Origin: Selenobaculum gibii
Lineage (GTDB): Bacteria; Bacillota; Negativicutes; ICN-92133
DNA length: 64,000 nt
Assembly (NCBI RefSeq): GCF_030273445.1
Contig: NZ_CP120678.1
Span: 1,279,501-1,343,500, forward strand
Direction: 5' to 3'
The notes beneath the pieces were generated by a model. That model saw only the letters and a list, made by a program, of their open reading frames with translations. It was not told where the DNA came from and did not search any database. This document shows, piece by piece, positions 18,779 to 28,815 of the stretch. Positions within the stretch are counted from its first letter, which is position 1; each line of letters opens with the position of its first letter. A program made the translations under genes and the position numbers.

Positions 18779-18818
18779 AGAACTTGTGTTTGATTTTGTA
18801 AGCAAAAATTGTTATACT
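18779..18818 (+). promoter_or_regulatory. lexA promoter with overlapping LexA operator
   Basis: TTGATT (18790-18795), a 17-base spacer and TATACT (18813-18818) form the promoter. The sequence GAAC-TTGT-GTTT (18780-18791) fits the Gram-positive LexA box (CGAAC-N4-GTTCG) with small deviations and overlaps the -35, so LexA should repress its own gene. Confidence 0.65.
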
Positions 18819-18853
18819 TTGAACAGGTAATAGTTATTAATGGAGGGTATTTT

Positions 18854-19474
18854 ATGTCTATTGAATCACAACTTAATCAACGTCAACAAGAAATATTTTA
18901 TTTTATTAAAGAATCCTTAATGAATAATGGATACCCCCCTTCTGTTCGTGAAATTGGTAAAGCTGTAGGGCTTAAATCAACTTCTACAGTTCATGGCTAT
19001 TTAAATAAACTTGAGGAGTTAGGATTAATAAAAAGAGATCCTTCTAAGCCTCGTGCAATAGATATTTTAGATGAAAAGCCATGGCTAAAAGCTACGGTAT
19101 CTATTCCACTGGTTGGACAAGTAACAGCTGGCATACCTATTTTAGCGGTAGAAAATATTGAGGAAGTTTATCCTTTTCCAAAATCACTACTTGGCACTTA
19201 TGAGGATAATGTTTTTATGCTTACGGTAAAAGGGGAAAGCATGATTAATGCAGGAATCTTTGATGGTGATTATATTATGGTACGTGAACAAAATACAGCC
19301 AATAATAACGATATTGTAGTTGCGTTGATTAATGGTGAAACCGCTACAGTAAAACGATTTTTTAAAGAAAAAGACTTTATTCGATTACAGCCAGAAAATG
19401 ATACCATGTCTCCTATTTATGAACGGAACGTATCAATTTTGGGTAAAGTTATTGGTGTCTTTAGACAATTGTAG
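18854..19474 (+). CDS. lexA: LexA repressor
   Basis: This 206-residue SOS repressor has a winged helix-turn-helix at 1-70 (PPSVREIGKAVGLKSTSTVHGYL) and an S24 autoprotease domain at 80-206. The cleavage bond is Ala92-Gly93 (TAGIP), the nucleophile is Ser129 (GESM) and the base is Lys167 (TVKRF). RecA filaments trigger self-cleavage. The ATG at 18854 has GGAGGG six bases upstream and gives the usual length; a longer reading from 18809 is unlikely. Complete and probably functional. Confidence 0.97.
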   Translation: MSIESQLNQRQQEIFYFIKESLMNNGYPPSVREIGKAVGLKSTSTVHGYLNKLEELGLIKRDPSKPRAIDILDEKPWLKATVSIPLVGQVTAGIPILAVENIEEVYPFPKSLLGTYEDNVFMLTVKGESMINAGIFDGDYIMVREQNTANNNDIVVALINGETATVKRFFKEKDFIRLQPENDTMSPIYERNVSILGKVIGVFRQL

Positions 19475-19475
19475 A

Positions 19476-19514
19476 AAACTCCAAGGGTGAAAATTTCATC
19501 CTTGGAGTTTTTTT
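19476..19514 (+). terminator. lexA terminator
   Basis: The stem AACTCCAAGG / CCTTGGAGTT around a 13-base loop is followed by a T-run. It begins two bases after the lexA stop. The next gene is convergent. Confidence 0.9.
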
Positions 19515-19525
19515 AAAAAATAAAT

Positions 19526-22500
19526 TTATTTTGCCAAATTTTTATATTGATTTAATCTTTCCTTCGCATCTTTTTCTGTCTTATTAAATAACTCTTGTGC
19601 AATGTCAGGAAATTGTTTTTTCAATGAAGAATATCTAACCTCACCCATCAAGAATTCTTGAAAGTTTAGAGAAGGTTCTTTAGAATCCAACATGAAAGGA
19701 TTTTTGTTTTCATCTTTTAGTAGTGGATTATAACGATATAAAGACCAATATCCACTATCTACAGCTCTTTTTGCTTCTAATTGACTAAACCCCATCCCTG
19801 CTTTTAAGCCGTGATTAATACATGGAGCATAAGCGATAATTAAGGATGGACCAGGATACGCCTCTGCCTCTTTAATCGCTTTCATTGTTTGATTTTTATC
19901 GGCTCCCATTGCAATTTGTGCTACATAAACATAGCCATAACTCATTGCCATCATACCTAAGTCTTTTTTCTTTGTCTTCTTACCTCCAGCAGCAAATTTT
20001 GCGATCGCCGCAGTTGGTGTTGCTTTTGAAGATTGCCCGCCTGTATTTGAATATACTTCAGTATCGAATACTAAAACATTGATATCTTCTCCTGAAGCTA
20101 GAACATGATCAAGTCCGCCAAAGCCTATATCATAGGCCCAGCCATCTCCACCAAATAACCAATGGGAACGTTTTACTAAAAAGTCTCGATTCGTATAGAT
20201 TTCTTCTAATAGTGGATGAATATTTCTTTCACTTTGAATTAAAGCGAGAAGTTTATTGGAAATTTCCCTGGAAATATATGTATCATGACTGTTTTCTAAC
20301 CACTCTTTACATCCCGCAGTCAATTCTTTAGATAAATTTAATTCTTGCAGGTGTTTAATATTTTGGATTAATTGTTCTCGGATTTGTTTAGCTCCTACAA
20401 GCATACCTAAGCCAAACTCTGCATTATCTTCGAATAATGAATTTCCCCAGGCTGGGCCATGCCCTTTTCTATTCGTTGTATATGGAACTGATGGAGCGCT
20501 ACCGGCCCATACAGAGGAGCATCCTGTTGCATTGGCAATCACCATTCGATCACCAAACAATTGCGTAACTAATTTTGCATATGGTGTTTCGCCGCATCCA
20601 GCACAAGCTCCCGAAAATTCAAGTAATGGTTGTTCGAATTGACTTCCTTTAACAGTAAATTTATTCATTGGATTTATTTTTTCTTCTACATTTAAGGTAT
20701 ACTGCCAAGAAGCATCTTTTGAGGTCTGAGTTGTCAATGGTTTCATTATCAATGCTTTATTTTTCGCCGGGCAAACCTGAGCGCAGTTACCACAGCCAGT
20801 ACAATCTAATGGTGATATTGCCATATGATATGCTAACTCTTTAGCACCTATGGCAGGCTTATGGAGGAATGAATCTGGCGCATGATTAACTTCTGCTTGA
20901 CTTAAGAGCACTGGACGAATTGCTGCATGAGGGCAAATATAGGAACATTGATTACATTGAATACAATTTTCATCATTCCATTCAGGAACATTAATTGCAA
21001 TTCCCCTTTTTTCATAAGCTGCACTTCCAAAAGGAAAAGTTCCATCTTCTAACCCATTAAATGCGCTAACTGGCAATTTGTCGCCTTCTTGACGAGCCAT
21101 TGGCAATAAAATATTTTCAATAAATTCCGGCATGGATTTTTTAGGTTCAGCAACTTTAGCTTCTAAGTTATGCCAAGCGTTCGGAATTGTAATTTTTATT
21201 ATGGCAGAAACGCCTTTCTCGATCGCATTATGATTCATTTTAACAATATGATCACCTTTATGGCCGTAAGAAGCAACAACAGCATCTTTTAAATAGCGGA
21301 TTGCATCATCTACTGGAATAATTTCAGCAATTTTGAAAAAGGCGGATTGCATAATCATGTTAATTCTACCGCCTAAACCAATTTCTTCAGCAATTGCAAC
21401 GGCATCAATGATGTAGAAATCAATATTATTCTGGGCAATATATATTTTCATTGAGTTTGGAAGATAGATTTCTAAGTCTTTTTCAGTCCAACGACAATTT
21501 AACAAGAATTTTCCTTTTGCTTTTAATCCGCTTAGAATATCATATTTATCTACATAGGATTGATTGTGGCAAGCAACAAAATCAGGTTGATTGATTAGAT
21601 ATGGTGATTTAATTGGCTTATTACCAAAACGCAAGTGAGAAATTGTAACTCCACCAGATTTCTTTGAATCATAAGAAAAATAAGCTTGCGCATACATGTT
21701 CGTATGATTTCCAATAATTTTAATTGCATTTTTATTGGCTCCGACAGTTCCATCGGAACCTAGTCCCCAAAATTTGCAACTTGTAATAGAAGGAGTATGA
21801 AGAATAAAATCATTTATTTTTGGTAAAGAAGTATGATTTACGTCATCATCAATCCCTACGGTAAAGTTATCTTTTGGTTTTGCCATAGATAAATTTTCGA
21901 AAATTGCATACACATGTGCCGGAGTTACGTCTTTTCCACCTACTCCACAACGTCCGCCAACAATGACTGGTTTTAACTCTTCATTTCCATAAAAAACAGA
22001 TTTTACATCTAAGTATAAAGGTTCTGCAAAGGAACCAATTTCTTTGGTTCTATCTAAAACCGCAATTTTTTTTGTCGTTTTAGGGATTGCAGCAAGAAAA
22101 TGTTTAGCTGAAAAAGGTCTGTATAAGTGAACCGTGAGAACACCTACTTTTTCTCCTTGACTATTCAAATAATCAACAACTTCTTCAATTGTTTCACACA
22201 TTGAGCCCATTGCAATAATAATTCTTTCTGCATCCTTTGCACCATGATAATTAAATAGATGATATTCTCTACCTGTAAGTTTACTGATTTCCTGCATATA
22301 TTCTTCTACGATATCGGGAATATTCTTATAATATTTATTTAATGATTCTCTATGTTGAAAATTAATATCTGAAGTTTGAACGGTCCCCCGTAAAACTGGA
22401 TGATCTGGGTTTAGAGCTTTGCGTCTAAAACGATTTAACGCTTCATAATCTAATAATTTAGCCAATTCGTCATATTCTAGAAGCTCAACTTTTTGAAGTT

Positions 22501-23047
22501 CATGAGATGTTCTGAATCCATCAAAAAAGTTTAAGAAAGGGACACTCGTTTTAATGGCTGATAAATGTGCTACAGCAGCTAAATCCATGACTTGCTGTAC
22601 GCTACTTTCTGCCAGCATTGCAAAACCAGTCTGCCTCGTTGCCATGACGTCAGAATGATCGCCGAAAATACTAATTGAATTTGATCCAACAACACGTGAA
22701 CTAACATGGAAAACACCAGGTAGCAGTTCTCCGGCAATTTTGTACATATTAGGTATCATAAGAAGTAAGCCTTGAGAAGCTGTATAGGTTGTAGTTAATG
22801 CACCGGATTGCAAAGATCCGTGTACTGCTCCAGCCGCTCCGCCTTCTGACTGCATTTCAACGACTTGAACTGCTTGACCAAATATATTCTTTTTTCCTTG
22901 CGCAGACCATTCATCTACGTGCTCTGCCATATCCGATGATGGCGTAATTGGATAGATTGCTGCTACGTCAGTAAAAGCATAAGAGATATAAGCTGCTGCT
23001 GTATTACCATCCATAGTTTTCATTTTTCTCTGTACATTGGTTGCCAT
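19526..23047 (-). CDS. nifJ: Pyruvate:ferredoxin oxidoreductase, single chain
   Basis: This 1173-residue homodimer-type enzyme oxidises pyruvate with CoA to acetyl-CoA and CO2, passing electrons to ferredoxin or flavodoxin. The order is as expected: domain I with the pyruvate site (YPITPSSDMAEHVDEW), domain II, a CoA region, a two-cluster ferredoxin domain (CIQCNQCSYICPH and CTGCGNCAQVCPA), then the thiamine diphosphate domain (GDGWAYDIGFGGLDHVLASG) with a further cluster ligand set (CAGCGETPY). I start it at 23047, where GAGAGGAG precedes ATG. It has its own T-box leader (23072-23345), which is unusual and suggests control by an uncharged tRNA. The same fold can also run as a 2-oxobutyrate synthase. 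Confidence 0.96.
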   Translation of the reverse strand: MATNVQRKMKTMDGNTAAAYISYAFTDVAAIYPITPSSDMAEHVDEWSAQGKKNIFGQAVQVVEMQSEGGAAGAVHGSLQSGALTTTYTASQGLLLMIPNMYKIAGELLPGVFHVSSRVVGSNSISIFGDHSDVMATRQTGFAMLAESSVQQVMDLAAVAHLSAIKTSVPFLNFFDGFRTSHELQKVELLEYDELAKLLDYEALNRFRRKALNPDHPVLRGTVQTSDINFQHRESLNKYYKNIPDIVEEYMQEISKLTGREYHLFNYHGAKDAERIIIAMGSMCETIEEVVDYLNSQGEKVGVLTVHLYRPFSAKHFLAAIPKTTKKIAVLDRTKEIGSFAEPLYLDVKSVFYGNEELKPVIVGGRCGVGGKDVTPAHVYAIFENLSMAKPKDNFTVGIDDDVNHTSLPKINDFILHTPSITSCKFWGLGSDGTVGANKNAIKIIGNHTNMYAQAYFSYDSKKSGGVTISHLRFGNKPIKSPYLINQPDFVACHNQSYVDKYDILSGLKAKGKFLLNCRWTEKDLEIYLPNSMKIYIAQNNIDFYIIDAVAIAEEIGLGGRINMIMQSAFFKIAEIIPVDDAIRYLKDAVVASYGHKGDHIVKMNHNAIEKGVSAIIKITIPNAWHNLEAKVAEPKKSMPEFIENILLPMARQEGDKLPVSAFNGLEDGTFPFGSAAYEKRGIAINVPEWNDENCIQCNQCSYICPHAAIRPVLLSQAEVNHAPDSFLHKPAIGAKELAYHMAISPLDCTGCGNCAQVCPAKNKALIMKPLTTQTSKDASWQYTLNVEEKINPMNKFTVKGSQFEQPLLEFSGACAGCGETPYAKLVTQLFGDRMVIANATGCSSVWAGSAPSVPYTTNRKGHGPAWGNSLFEDNAEFGLGMLVGAKQIREQLIQNIKHLQELNLSKELTAGCKEWLENSHDTYISREISNKLLALIQSERNIHPLLEEIYTNRDFLVKRSHWLFGGDGWAYDIGFGGLDHVLASGEDINVLVFDTEVYSNTGGQSSKATPTAAIAKFAAGGKKTKKKDLGMMAMSYGYVYVAQIAMGADKNQTMKAIKEAEAYPGPSLIIAYAPCINHGLKAGMGFSQLEAKRAVDSGYWSLYRYNPLLKDENKNPFMLDSKEPSLNFQEFLMGEVRYSSLKKQFPDIAQELFNKTEKDAKERLNQYKNLAK

Positions 23048-23071
23048 AAGTGTATAATCTCCTCTCAAAAT

Positions 23072-23345
23072 AAAAAGCCCCTATTCGAGTATATATACAC
23101 TCGAATAGGGGCGTAAAAAATCTACGCGTTACCACCCTTATTTATCACTTAAAATCAGTCCAACAACCGATTCTCATCTAACGCATGAGATACGCCCCTG
23201 CCTAATCGCTAAATGCTTTCGGAGAAGAGTTCATGGGGGATTTAATCAATAAAATTACTATACCGATTTTCAGCAAACATCAGCTCTCTGCAATAGTTGA
23301 ATTCTATCTTTATTCCCAATCATCACTTGTACACTACAGAAATAT
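23072..23345 (-). promoter_or_regulatory. T-box riboswitch, probable isoleucine specifier, upstream of nifJ
   Basis: On the minus strand the leader contains an AG-bulge/terminal-loop region (GCAGAGAGCTGATGTTTGCT), a k-turn pair (GATGA...TGAAC), a stem III (TCTCAT/ATGAGA), the T-box AAGGGTGGTAACGCG (23125-23139) and a strong terminator (GCCCCTATTCGAGT paired with its complement at 23077-23112, then U5). The UGGU of the T-box predicts a tRNA with discriminator A. Counting from the k-turn as in the known glyQS and ileS leaders places AUC (Ile) as specifier at 23239-23241. The T-box and terminator are firm; the specifier is tentative. Confidence 0.82.
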
Positions 23346-23821
23346 AAAACTGTAAATTTGTAAACCTTATGAAGTAGATTATGACATCAAAATTAAAATA
23401 TGTCAATGCTTATTCTTATTTTTTAGTACAAAAAAATTTATAAACTTTATGTAGATTATTAATGAACAAGTACAATAAATTGAACTTGTTGTACTAAAAT
23501 ATTTTTAAATATTTTTTATTTATATTGAGCGCATAATCTACTGATTTAAAGATTTATAAAATATATATCCTTATAAGTATAATTATAAGGATATATATTT
23601 TATGTAAAAAATGCAGGATATGTAATAATTATGACGAATTTTATAATATATTGACATATAAGATTTAAATTAATCCTTTTTATGATATGTAATGCATTTG
23701 ATTTGTATATGTTCTTATATGAACATTAGATATTCCTATTCAATTAGGATGAAAAATTGCCTATAAATGATTCTAAAAAAACATTTTTTACTACAAAATA
23801 AAAATTAGGGAGATACTTATT
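23346..23821. other. AT-rich intergenic region with inverted repeats
   Basis: No gene is visible between the nifJ leader and the tyrosine recombinase. It holds a perfect 21-bp palindromic arm pair (listed separately) and a second inverted pair TTTAGTACAA (23422-23431) with TTGTACTAAA (23489-23498), which encloses ACAAGTACAA...TTGAACTTGT. Confidence 0.55.
23556..23603. repeat. Perfect 21-bp inverted repeat
   Basis: Left arm 23556-23576 (ATAAAATATATATCCTTATA...) and its exact complement at 23583-23603, around a 6-base loop GTATAA. No T-run of terminator type lies beyond the arm itself. It is 220 bases upstream of a tyrosine recombinase and could be its binding site or a bidirectional hairpin. 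Confidence 0.7.
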
Positions 23822-24772
23822 TTGAATACCCAAACTATTACTTTAGCTTATTTTATGGATAATTTTATAGAATTTATAAAAAGAGATTCTGCCAATGGGA
23901 GACCTGCACAAGATACTTTAAATACATATACTTCAAATATAAAACAATTTTTTATTTGGTGTTATTCTATCAGTAATCAACAACCGCTTAGTTGTACTCC
24001 AGAAGATATAAAAGAATATCGTAATTATCTTTGGGAAAAACGTCAATTGCGCGTTTCTACCGTATCTTTAAAGCTAACCGCAATTAGACGCTTTTTTGAA
24101 GCTGCACTTGTTCGAGGGCTTATCCAGATAAATCCGGCGAATGATGTCTATGCCGGTGAAGACCCTATGCTTAATTTGCAAACAACAAAGTATCTTAATG
24201 AAAATAAATTGCAGGAATTGATTAATCTTATTCCGAAAAATGGCGTAACAAATTTACGGTCTAGAGCAATAATTGCTTTGATGGGACTACAAGGATTGCG
24301 AACAGTTGAGATTCATAGGGCTAGCATTGAAGATATTGACTTTAATACTGGTGTTATGCTAGTGCGTGGGAAAAAACGTGATGGTCGAGTATATTTAAGA
24401 CAAGATACAGTTAAATTGTTAATAACATATTTAAAAGTAAGAGGGTTTGCACAAAGAGATGATCGTGGCACTCCCCTTTTTATTTCAATGGCTTATCATA
24501 ATAAGGGAGGTAGAATATCTCGTTGTGGTGTTCGTGATATAATTAACAAATTATTTATTCAGGCGGGAATAAAGACAGTGTCTAATAATCATTTAAGTTG
24601 TCATTTGCTAAGACACTCTTGTGGAACCAACTTATATATGCGAACTAAGGACTTACGGGTAGTCCAAGAGGTACTACGTCATAAGAAAATTGACACTACA
24701 ACAAAATATGCTCATATCCATGATCAAATGCAAAAGAGATATACGGAAGAGATAAATATTGATATATTATAA
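23822..24772 (+). CDS. Tyrosine recombinase (XerC/XerD-like)
   Basis: This 316-residue recombinase has a core-binding domain at about 8-110 (TLNTYTSNIKQFFIWC...) and a catalytic domain at about 122-305. The catalytic set is R160 (GLRTVEIHR), H261 and R264 (HLLRH), H287 (LRHKK) and Tyr296 (TTKYAHI), all present. Start at TTG with GGGAG about nine bases upstream. It is intact but solitary; the chromosomal XerC and XerD are expected elsewhere. More likely it belongs to an integrated element, although no flanking attachment sites were recognised. The inverted repeats just upstream are candidate targets. Confidence 0.92.
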   Translation: MNTQTITLAYFMDNFIEFIKRDSANGRPAQDTLNTYTSNIKQFFIWCYSISNQQPLSCTPEDIKEYRNYLWEKRQLRVSTVSLKLTAIRRFFEAALVRGLIQINPANDVYAGEDPMLNLQTTKYLNENKLQELINLIPKNGVTNLRSRAIIALMGLQGLRTVEIHRASIEDIDFNTGVMLVRGKKRDGRVYLRQDTVKLLITYLKVRGFAQRDDRGTPLFISMAYHNKGGRISRCGVRDIINKLFIQAGIKTVSNNHLSCHLLRHSCGTNLYMRTKDLRVVQEVLRHKKIDTTTKYAHIHDQMQKRYTEEINIDIL

Positions 24773-25500
24773 CTACAGATAGTTAGACCGATTTCCATAT
24801 TGATATGATTCTATCCTCATGTACAGAAGTGAATTATTAAACGGAATACTCAGGTAATGAATATACTGCTTATAAGACAGAGTGTAATGACAATAACTTG
24901 TTATTAATACAAGTGTTTTTATAAATTTACATACATCTTTGAGATAGATATTTTATTCTTTACCATTTTGCAATAAGGATTTATGAAATAAATAATACCC
25001 TTGATTTATTAATGTTTATAGCCGTTTTGATGGTGATGCTATTTATCTTATCAATTTCATTTTTCAATCTTTCAATTAAATAAGTTTTATATTTTTAAAT
25101 TGATGAGTTGATACTTTCTTTAAATATATTAGCAACCACATCTCCTATTTGTTCTAATATTTTTCCTAATACTGATTGACTTATTGTTGTAAGATTAGTT
25201 TTTATTTTTTATAACCATTTTTATTATTTTATAATATAAAATGTAAAAAAATTAAAACATTCCTAAAAAAACGACTTCGTAAAATCGATTTTAAGACGCG
25301 CTTTTTTTTTTTTGCTTATGTTTCCCTATGTGTAAAAATTGGAGATGTAACGAGTGATTTCTAGCAGTGTTATCAGCATTGGCGATTTTTATGTGTTGTT
25401 CTCCTTTTTTTCTTTTTGGTTAATATAATTTTATTGTTATTGTGTCTAGAAAGAGATATGAAGATGAATTTTCTTCAAATTAAATTAGCCAATCTAGTAT
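24773..25500. other. AT-rich region without an intact gene
   Basis: About 730 bases of very AT-rich sequence. On the minus strand at about 25095-25199 there is a 34-codon open stretch (TTISQSVLGKILEQIGDVVA...) with no start codon, probably the end of a lost small gene. A T-tract near 25300 follows a weak hairpin. Nothing else is recognisable. Confidence 0.4.
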
Positions 25501-25522
25501 TTTAATAAAACAGCAATAGTCC

Positions 25523-25785
25523 TAGATCAAGTGCAGTAGTGGAACGTCTTCGTGGAAGCTATGTTCTACCATAACTGGTAATATATAACGATTTGAATTA
25601 AGTGACTTGTATTAATGGATGGTAACTAAACATTAAAGCAATAAACACCATATTTTTGAAAAAAAGAATGAAAATTCGACGCGTTTTTATTTTCTATACT
25701 CTTAATAAAAGCCTCCAATGAACTCATATACTATAACAAGTAAATAAATACCATTTATATTTTAAATATAAATAAAATAACACAT
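25523..25785 (-). pseudogene. Decayed copy of the hypothetical gene at 773-1033
   Basis: The minus strand follows 773-1100 closely over promoter, start and coding region. Examples are CTCATTGGAGGGTTTTGTTA against TTCATTGGAGGCTTTTATTA, and CCACGAAGACGTTTC against CCACGAAGACGTTCC. Small deletions and stops (for example after FFQKYGVYCFNV) break the frame. Same orientation as the first copy, 24.7 kb away. Confidence 0.75.
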
Positions 25786-25790
25786 AAAGC

Positions 25791-25828
25791 AAAAAAGCCT
25801 GCACTAAATAAAAAGACTTAGTGCAGGC
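25791..25828 (-). terminator. Rho-independent terminator
   Basis: An 11-bp stem GCCTGCACTAA / TTAGTGCAGGC with a 10-base loop is followed on the minus strand by six U. It would stop transcription from the gene at 25918-26457. Confidence 0.8.
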
Positions 25829-25873
25829 ATAAATGATAGAAATTCCCATGTTAAGATTGATTCTAAAAGAACG

Positions 25874-25903
25874 AAGACATCACTAGTCGTTCTAGCGATG
25901 CCT
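25874..25903. terminator. Hairpin after the 25918 gene
   Basis: CATCACTAG and CTAGCGATG pair with one G-U. T-rich flanks follow in the plus direction, a weaker run on the minus strand. It lies 15 bases beyond the stop of the minus-strand gene. Confidence 0.45.
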
Positions 25904-25917
25904 TTATTTTTAGTTGC

Positions 25918-26457
25918 TTAATTATATTTTTGTTGAAGAATTCCCTCTGTAAAACAATCCGCCATCATTAAGGCTTCCTGTTCAATTTGATCAAAAATTT
26001 CAACGCTGTCGCAATAACGAGTGGTAAGGATTGCAATAGCCTCATCTTTAGTTAATCCTAAATGTTCATACCACATTGCCTTCATTTTCTTTACAGACCA
26101 ATAAGGATTGATATGGTTGAGAAAACAAACAATGTCATCTGCATTTTCATACCATTTGCATTCTTGGCGACTTGCTTCCTCGATATTGCCTATTTTTGCT
26201 GCATTGACTAAATTAGCTGCAATAATCAGATGATCGCGAATTAGACCACCGAATTCATTTGCATTTTTTCTCCCATAATAGCGGCAAAAAACTTCCGCAA
26301 AATCAGGTGCATTGCGCAGTAGACGACTTGATGAGCAATCTAAATCAGGTAAATTGAACGCTATCCCCATGATTACGATTCTAGTCCAGTAAACATGCTG
26401 TTCCCAAAGAAGTCTAAACTCATTATTTAATTCAATATTGCACATTCTATCATCCAT
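25918..26457 (-). CDS. Conserved hypothetical helical protein
   Basis: A 179-residue protein, all-helical in appearance and without membrane segments. The pattern NNEFRLLWEQHVYWTRIVIM, then FAEVFCRYYG, then LIRDHLIIAANLVNAAKIGN, then HINPYWSVKKMKAMWYEHL is one I associate with a Clostridia family of unknown function. Its members are sometimes labelled acetylglutamate kinase; no kinase motif is visible here, so I do not adopt that name. The ATG at 26457 has GGAAG eight bases upstream; the longer reading to 26499 has no good Shine-Dalgarno. Monocistronic, with its own terminators. Confidence 0.75.
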   Translation of the reverse strand: MDDRMCNIELNNEFRLLWEQHVYWTRIVIMGIAFNLPDLDCSSSRLLRNAPDFAEVFCRYYGRKNANEFGGLIRDHLIIAANLVNAAKIGNIEEASRQECKWYENADDIVCFLNHINPYWSVKKMKAMWYEHLGLTKDEAIAILTTRYCDSVEIFDQIEQEALMMADCFTEGILQQKYN

Positions 26458-26679
26458 AAATTTAACTTCCTTCATTTTTTTATACTGTATCATATGCAAT
26501 TGTTCGCAGCTTGTTCTGCCTAAGATTAAAATTAATTTGTAAATTATTACCTGTACTGTATGATAGTGAAATATAAAAACAAAAAGCTCAAGTATGATAC
26601 TTTTGTACCAATGCCTGAAGTTTTTTTACTTAATATATTTCACGTATTTTATATGCGTAAAATATAACTATAAAGCAAA

Positions 26680-26726
26680 AGAAAAAACCGCTTAAATCCT
26701 TATAAACTAAGGACTGGAGCGGTTTT
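26680..26726 (-). terminator. pnp terminator
   Basis: AAAACCGCT and AGCGGTTTT form the outer stem, with AGTCCTTA/TAAGGATT inside. A U-rich run follows on the minus strand. It starts five bases past the pnp stop. Confidence 0.85.
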
Positions 26727-26730
26727 GTTT

Positions 26731-28815
26731 TTATTCTTCATCGTTTGGAAGTAGCACTTTGTGAGATAAATTAATACGCCCTTGACGGTCAATTTCAATG
26801 ACTTTTACTTCAATTTCATCACCAATATTTACTACATCTTCAACTTTTGCGACTCTTTCTTTTGCTAATTGCGATATATGAATAAGCCCTTCTTTACCTG
26901 GTAATATTTCAACGAAAGCACCAAAATTCATTATGCGATTTACTTTCCCTTTATAAGTTTCGCCAACTTCAATTTCCTTTACAAGTCCATTAATTATATC
27001 AATTGCTCTTTCTGCGGCACTAACATCTACAGCTGAAATAAATACTTTACCATCGTCTTCAATGTCAATACTTACCCCAGTTTCATCAATGATTTTCTTT
27101 ATCATTTTACCGCCAGGTCCAATTACATCTCTAATTTTATCAGGATTAATTTGCATTGTTATAATGCGAGGTGCATATGGTGAAAGCTCTTTATTTGGCA
27201 TTGGCATAATTTCTAACATTTTATCAAGAATAAAAGCCCTTCCTCGTTTTGCTTGTGCTAAAGCAGTTGCTAAAATTTCTTTTGTTAATCCAGCAATTTT
27301 AATATCCATTTGAATTGCTGTTATACCCTCTGTCGTTCCTGCAACTTTAAAATCCATATCCCCTAAAGCATCTTCCATGCCTTGAATATCCGTTAGAATA
27401 GTATAGTTATCTCCATCTTTTACTAATCCCATAGCCACTCCGGACACCGGACGTTTAATTGGAACGCCTGCGTGCATTAAAGATAAGGTGCTACCACAAA
27501 CACTTCCCATTGAACTAGAGCCATTAGATTCTAAAACTTCTGATACTAAACGTAAAGTATAAGGAAACTCAGCAACACTTGGAATAACCGGAACTAATGC
27601 ACGTTCTGCTAAAGCGCCATGGCCAATTTCTCTTCTTCCAGGACCTCGTGATGGTCTTGTTTCTCCCACACTAAACGCTGGAAAATTATAATGATGCATG
27701 TATCTTTTAGATTCTTCGGTACCTAGACCATCAATAATTTGCTCGTCGCCAATTGCACCTAATGTAGTAATCGTTAATATCTGAGTTTGCCCTCGGGTAA
27801 ATAACCCAGAACCGTGAGTACGTGGCAATATACCAACTTCGCAAGTGATTGGTCGTACTTCTTCAATTTCACGTCCATCAGGTCTAATTTTGTTGATAGT
27901 AATCATTTGTCGAACAGTTTCTTTTACGATTTTTTGTAAAATATATTGAATATATTTCAAATCATCAGGAAATTGTTCTACAAAATGTTCAATCGTTTCA
28001 TTTTTTACGGAGGTTATATTTTCTTCTCGCTCTAACTTATCTGAATTTTTTATTGCAACTGCTAATTTTTCAGTAGCATATTCGCGAACTAATTTATTAA
28101 TATCTTCAGGAACTTCAAATAATTGAACCGATCTTTTTTCTTTACCAATCGTATTAACAATTGTAGTTTGAAACTCAACTATTTTACGAATTGCTTCATG
28201 TCCGAACATAATAGCATCTAAAATTATTTCTTCTGATAATTCATTTGCACCCGCTTCAACCATCATAACTGCGTCATGAGAACCTGCAACAATTAAATTT
28301 AATTCACTTTCATTTTGTTGAGCTACTGTAGGATTTAATATAAATTGTTTGTCTATATATCCAACCCTTACTCCTGCGATTGGTCCATTAAATGGAATAT
28401 CTGAAATAGATAAAGCACACGAAGCACCAATCATTGCAATTACATCAGGTGCATTATCTTGTTCTACGGACATTACTGTTGCAACAATTTGTACATCATT
28501 GCGGAATCCATCTGCAAAAAGCGGGCGAATAGGTCTATCAATTAAGCGACTTGCTAAAATAGAAGATTCACTAGGGCGCCCCTCACGTTTTATAAATCCA
28601 CCAGGAATTTTTCCTACAGCATATAATTTTTCTTCATAATCAACCGTTAAAGGAAAGAAGTCAACACCTTCGCGAGGCTCAGCCGAAGCTGTTGCAGTGA
28701 CTAAAACTGCTGTATCGCCATACTTTATTAATACAGCACCATTTGCTTGCTTGGCCATTTTTCCTGTTTCAATGATTAATGATCTTCCACCTAATTGCAT
28801 TTCAAAACTATGCAT
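26731..28815 (-). CDS. pnp: Polynucleotide phosphorylase
   Basis: This 694-residue 3'-5' exoribonuclease degrades RNA by phosphorolysis and can add tails. It has two RNase PH-like domains (about 8-230 and 310-545, the second with [24 protein letters not shown] and [19 protein letters not shown]), a KH domain at about 550-610 ([25 protein letters not shown]) and an S1 domain at about 620-690 ([24 protein letters not shown]). Length and domain order are standard. It follows rpsO, the usual arrangement. Start ATG with GGAGGAGAAAG upstream. Confidence 0.98.
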   Translation of the reverse strand: MHSFEMQLGGRSLIIETGKMAKQANGAVLIKYGDTAVLVTATASAEPREGVDFFPLTVDYEEKLYAVGKIPGGFIKREGRPSESSILASRLIDRPIRPLFADGFRNDVQIVATVMSVEQDNAPDVIAMIGASCALSISDIPFNGPIAGVRVGYIDKQFILNPTVAQQNESELNLIVAGSHDAVMMVEAGANELSEEIILDAIMFGHEAIRKIVEFQTTIVNTIGKEKRSVQLFEVPEDINKLVREYATEKLAVAIKNSDKLEREENITSVKNETIEHFVEQFPDDLKYIQYILQKIVKETVRQMITINKIRPDGREIEEVRPITCEVGILPRTHGSGLFTRGQTQILTITTLGAIGDEQIIDGLGTEESKRYMHHYNFPAFSVGETRPSRGPGRREIGHGALAERALVPVIPSVAEFPYTLRLVSEVLESNGSSSMGSVCGSTLSLMHAGVPIKRPVSGVAMGLVKDGDNYTILTDIQGMEDALGDMDFKVAGTTEGITAIQMDIKIAGLTKEILATALAQAKRGRAFILDKMLEIMPMPNKELSPYAPRIITMQINPDKIRDVIGPGGKMIKKIIDETGVSIDIEDDGKVFISAVDVSAAERAIDIINGLVKEIEVGETYKGKVNRIMNFGAFVEILPGKEGLIHISQLAKERVAKVEDVVNIGDEIEVKVIEIDRQGRINLSHKVLLPNDEE

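Noticed and set aside
25918-26457. Acetylglutamate kinase label for the helical protein
   Set aside because: No amino-acid kinase motifs or glycine-rich nucleotide loop are visible, so the name used for some relatives is not supported.
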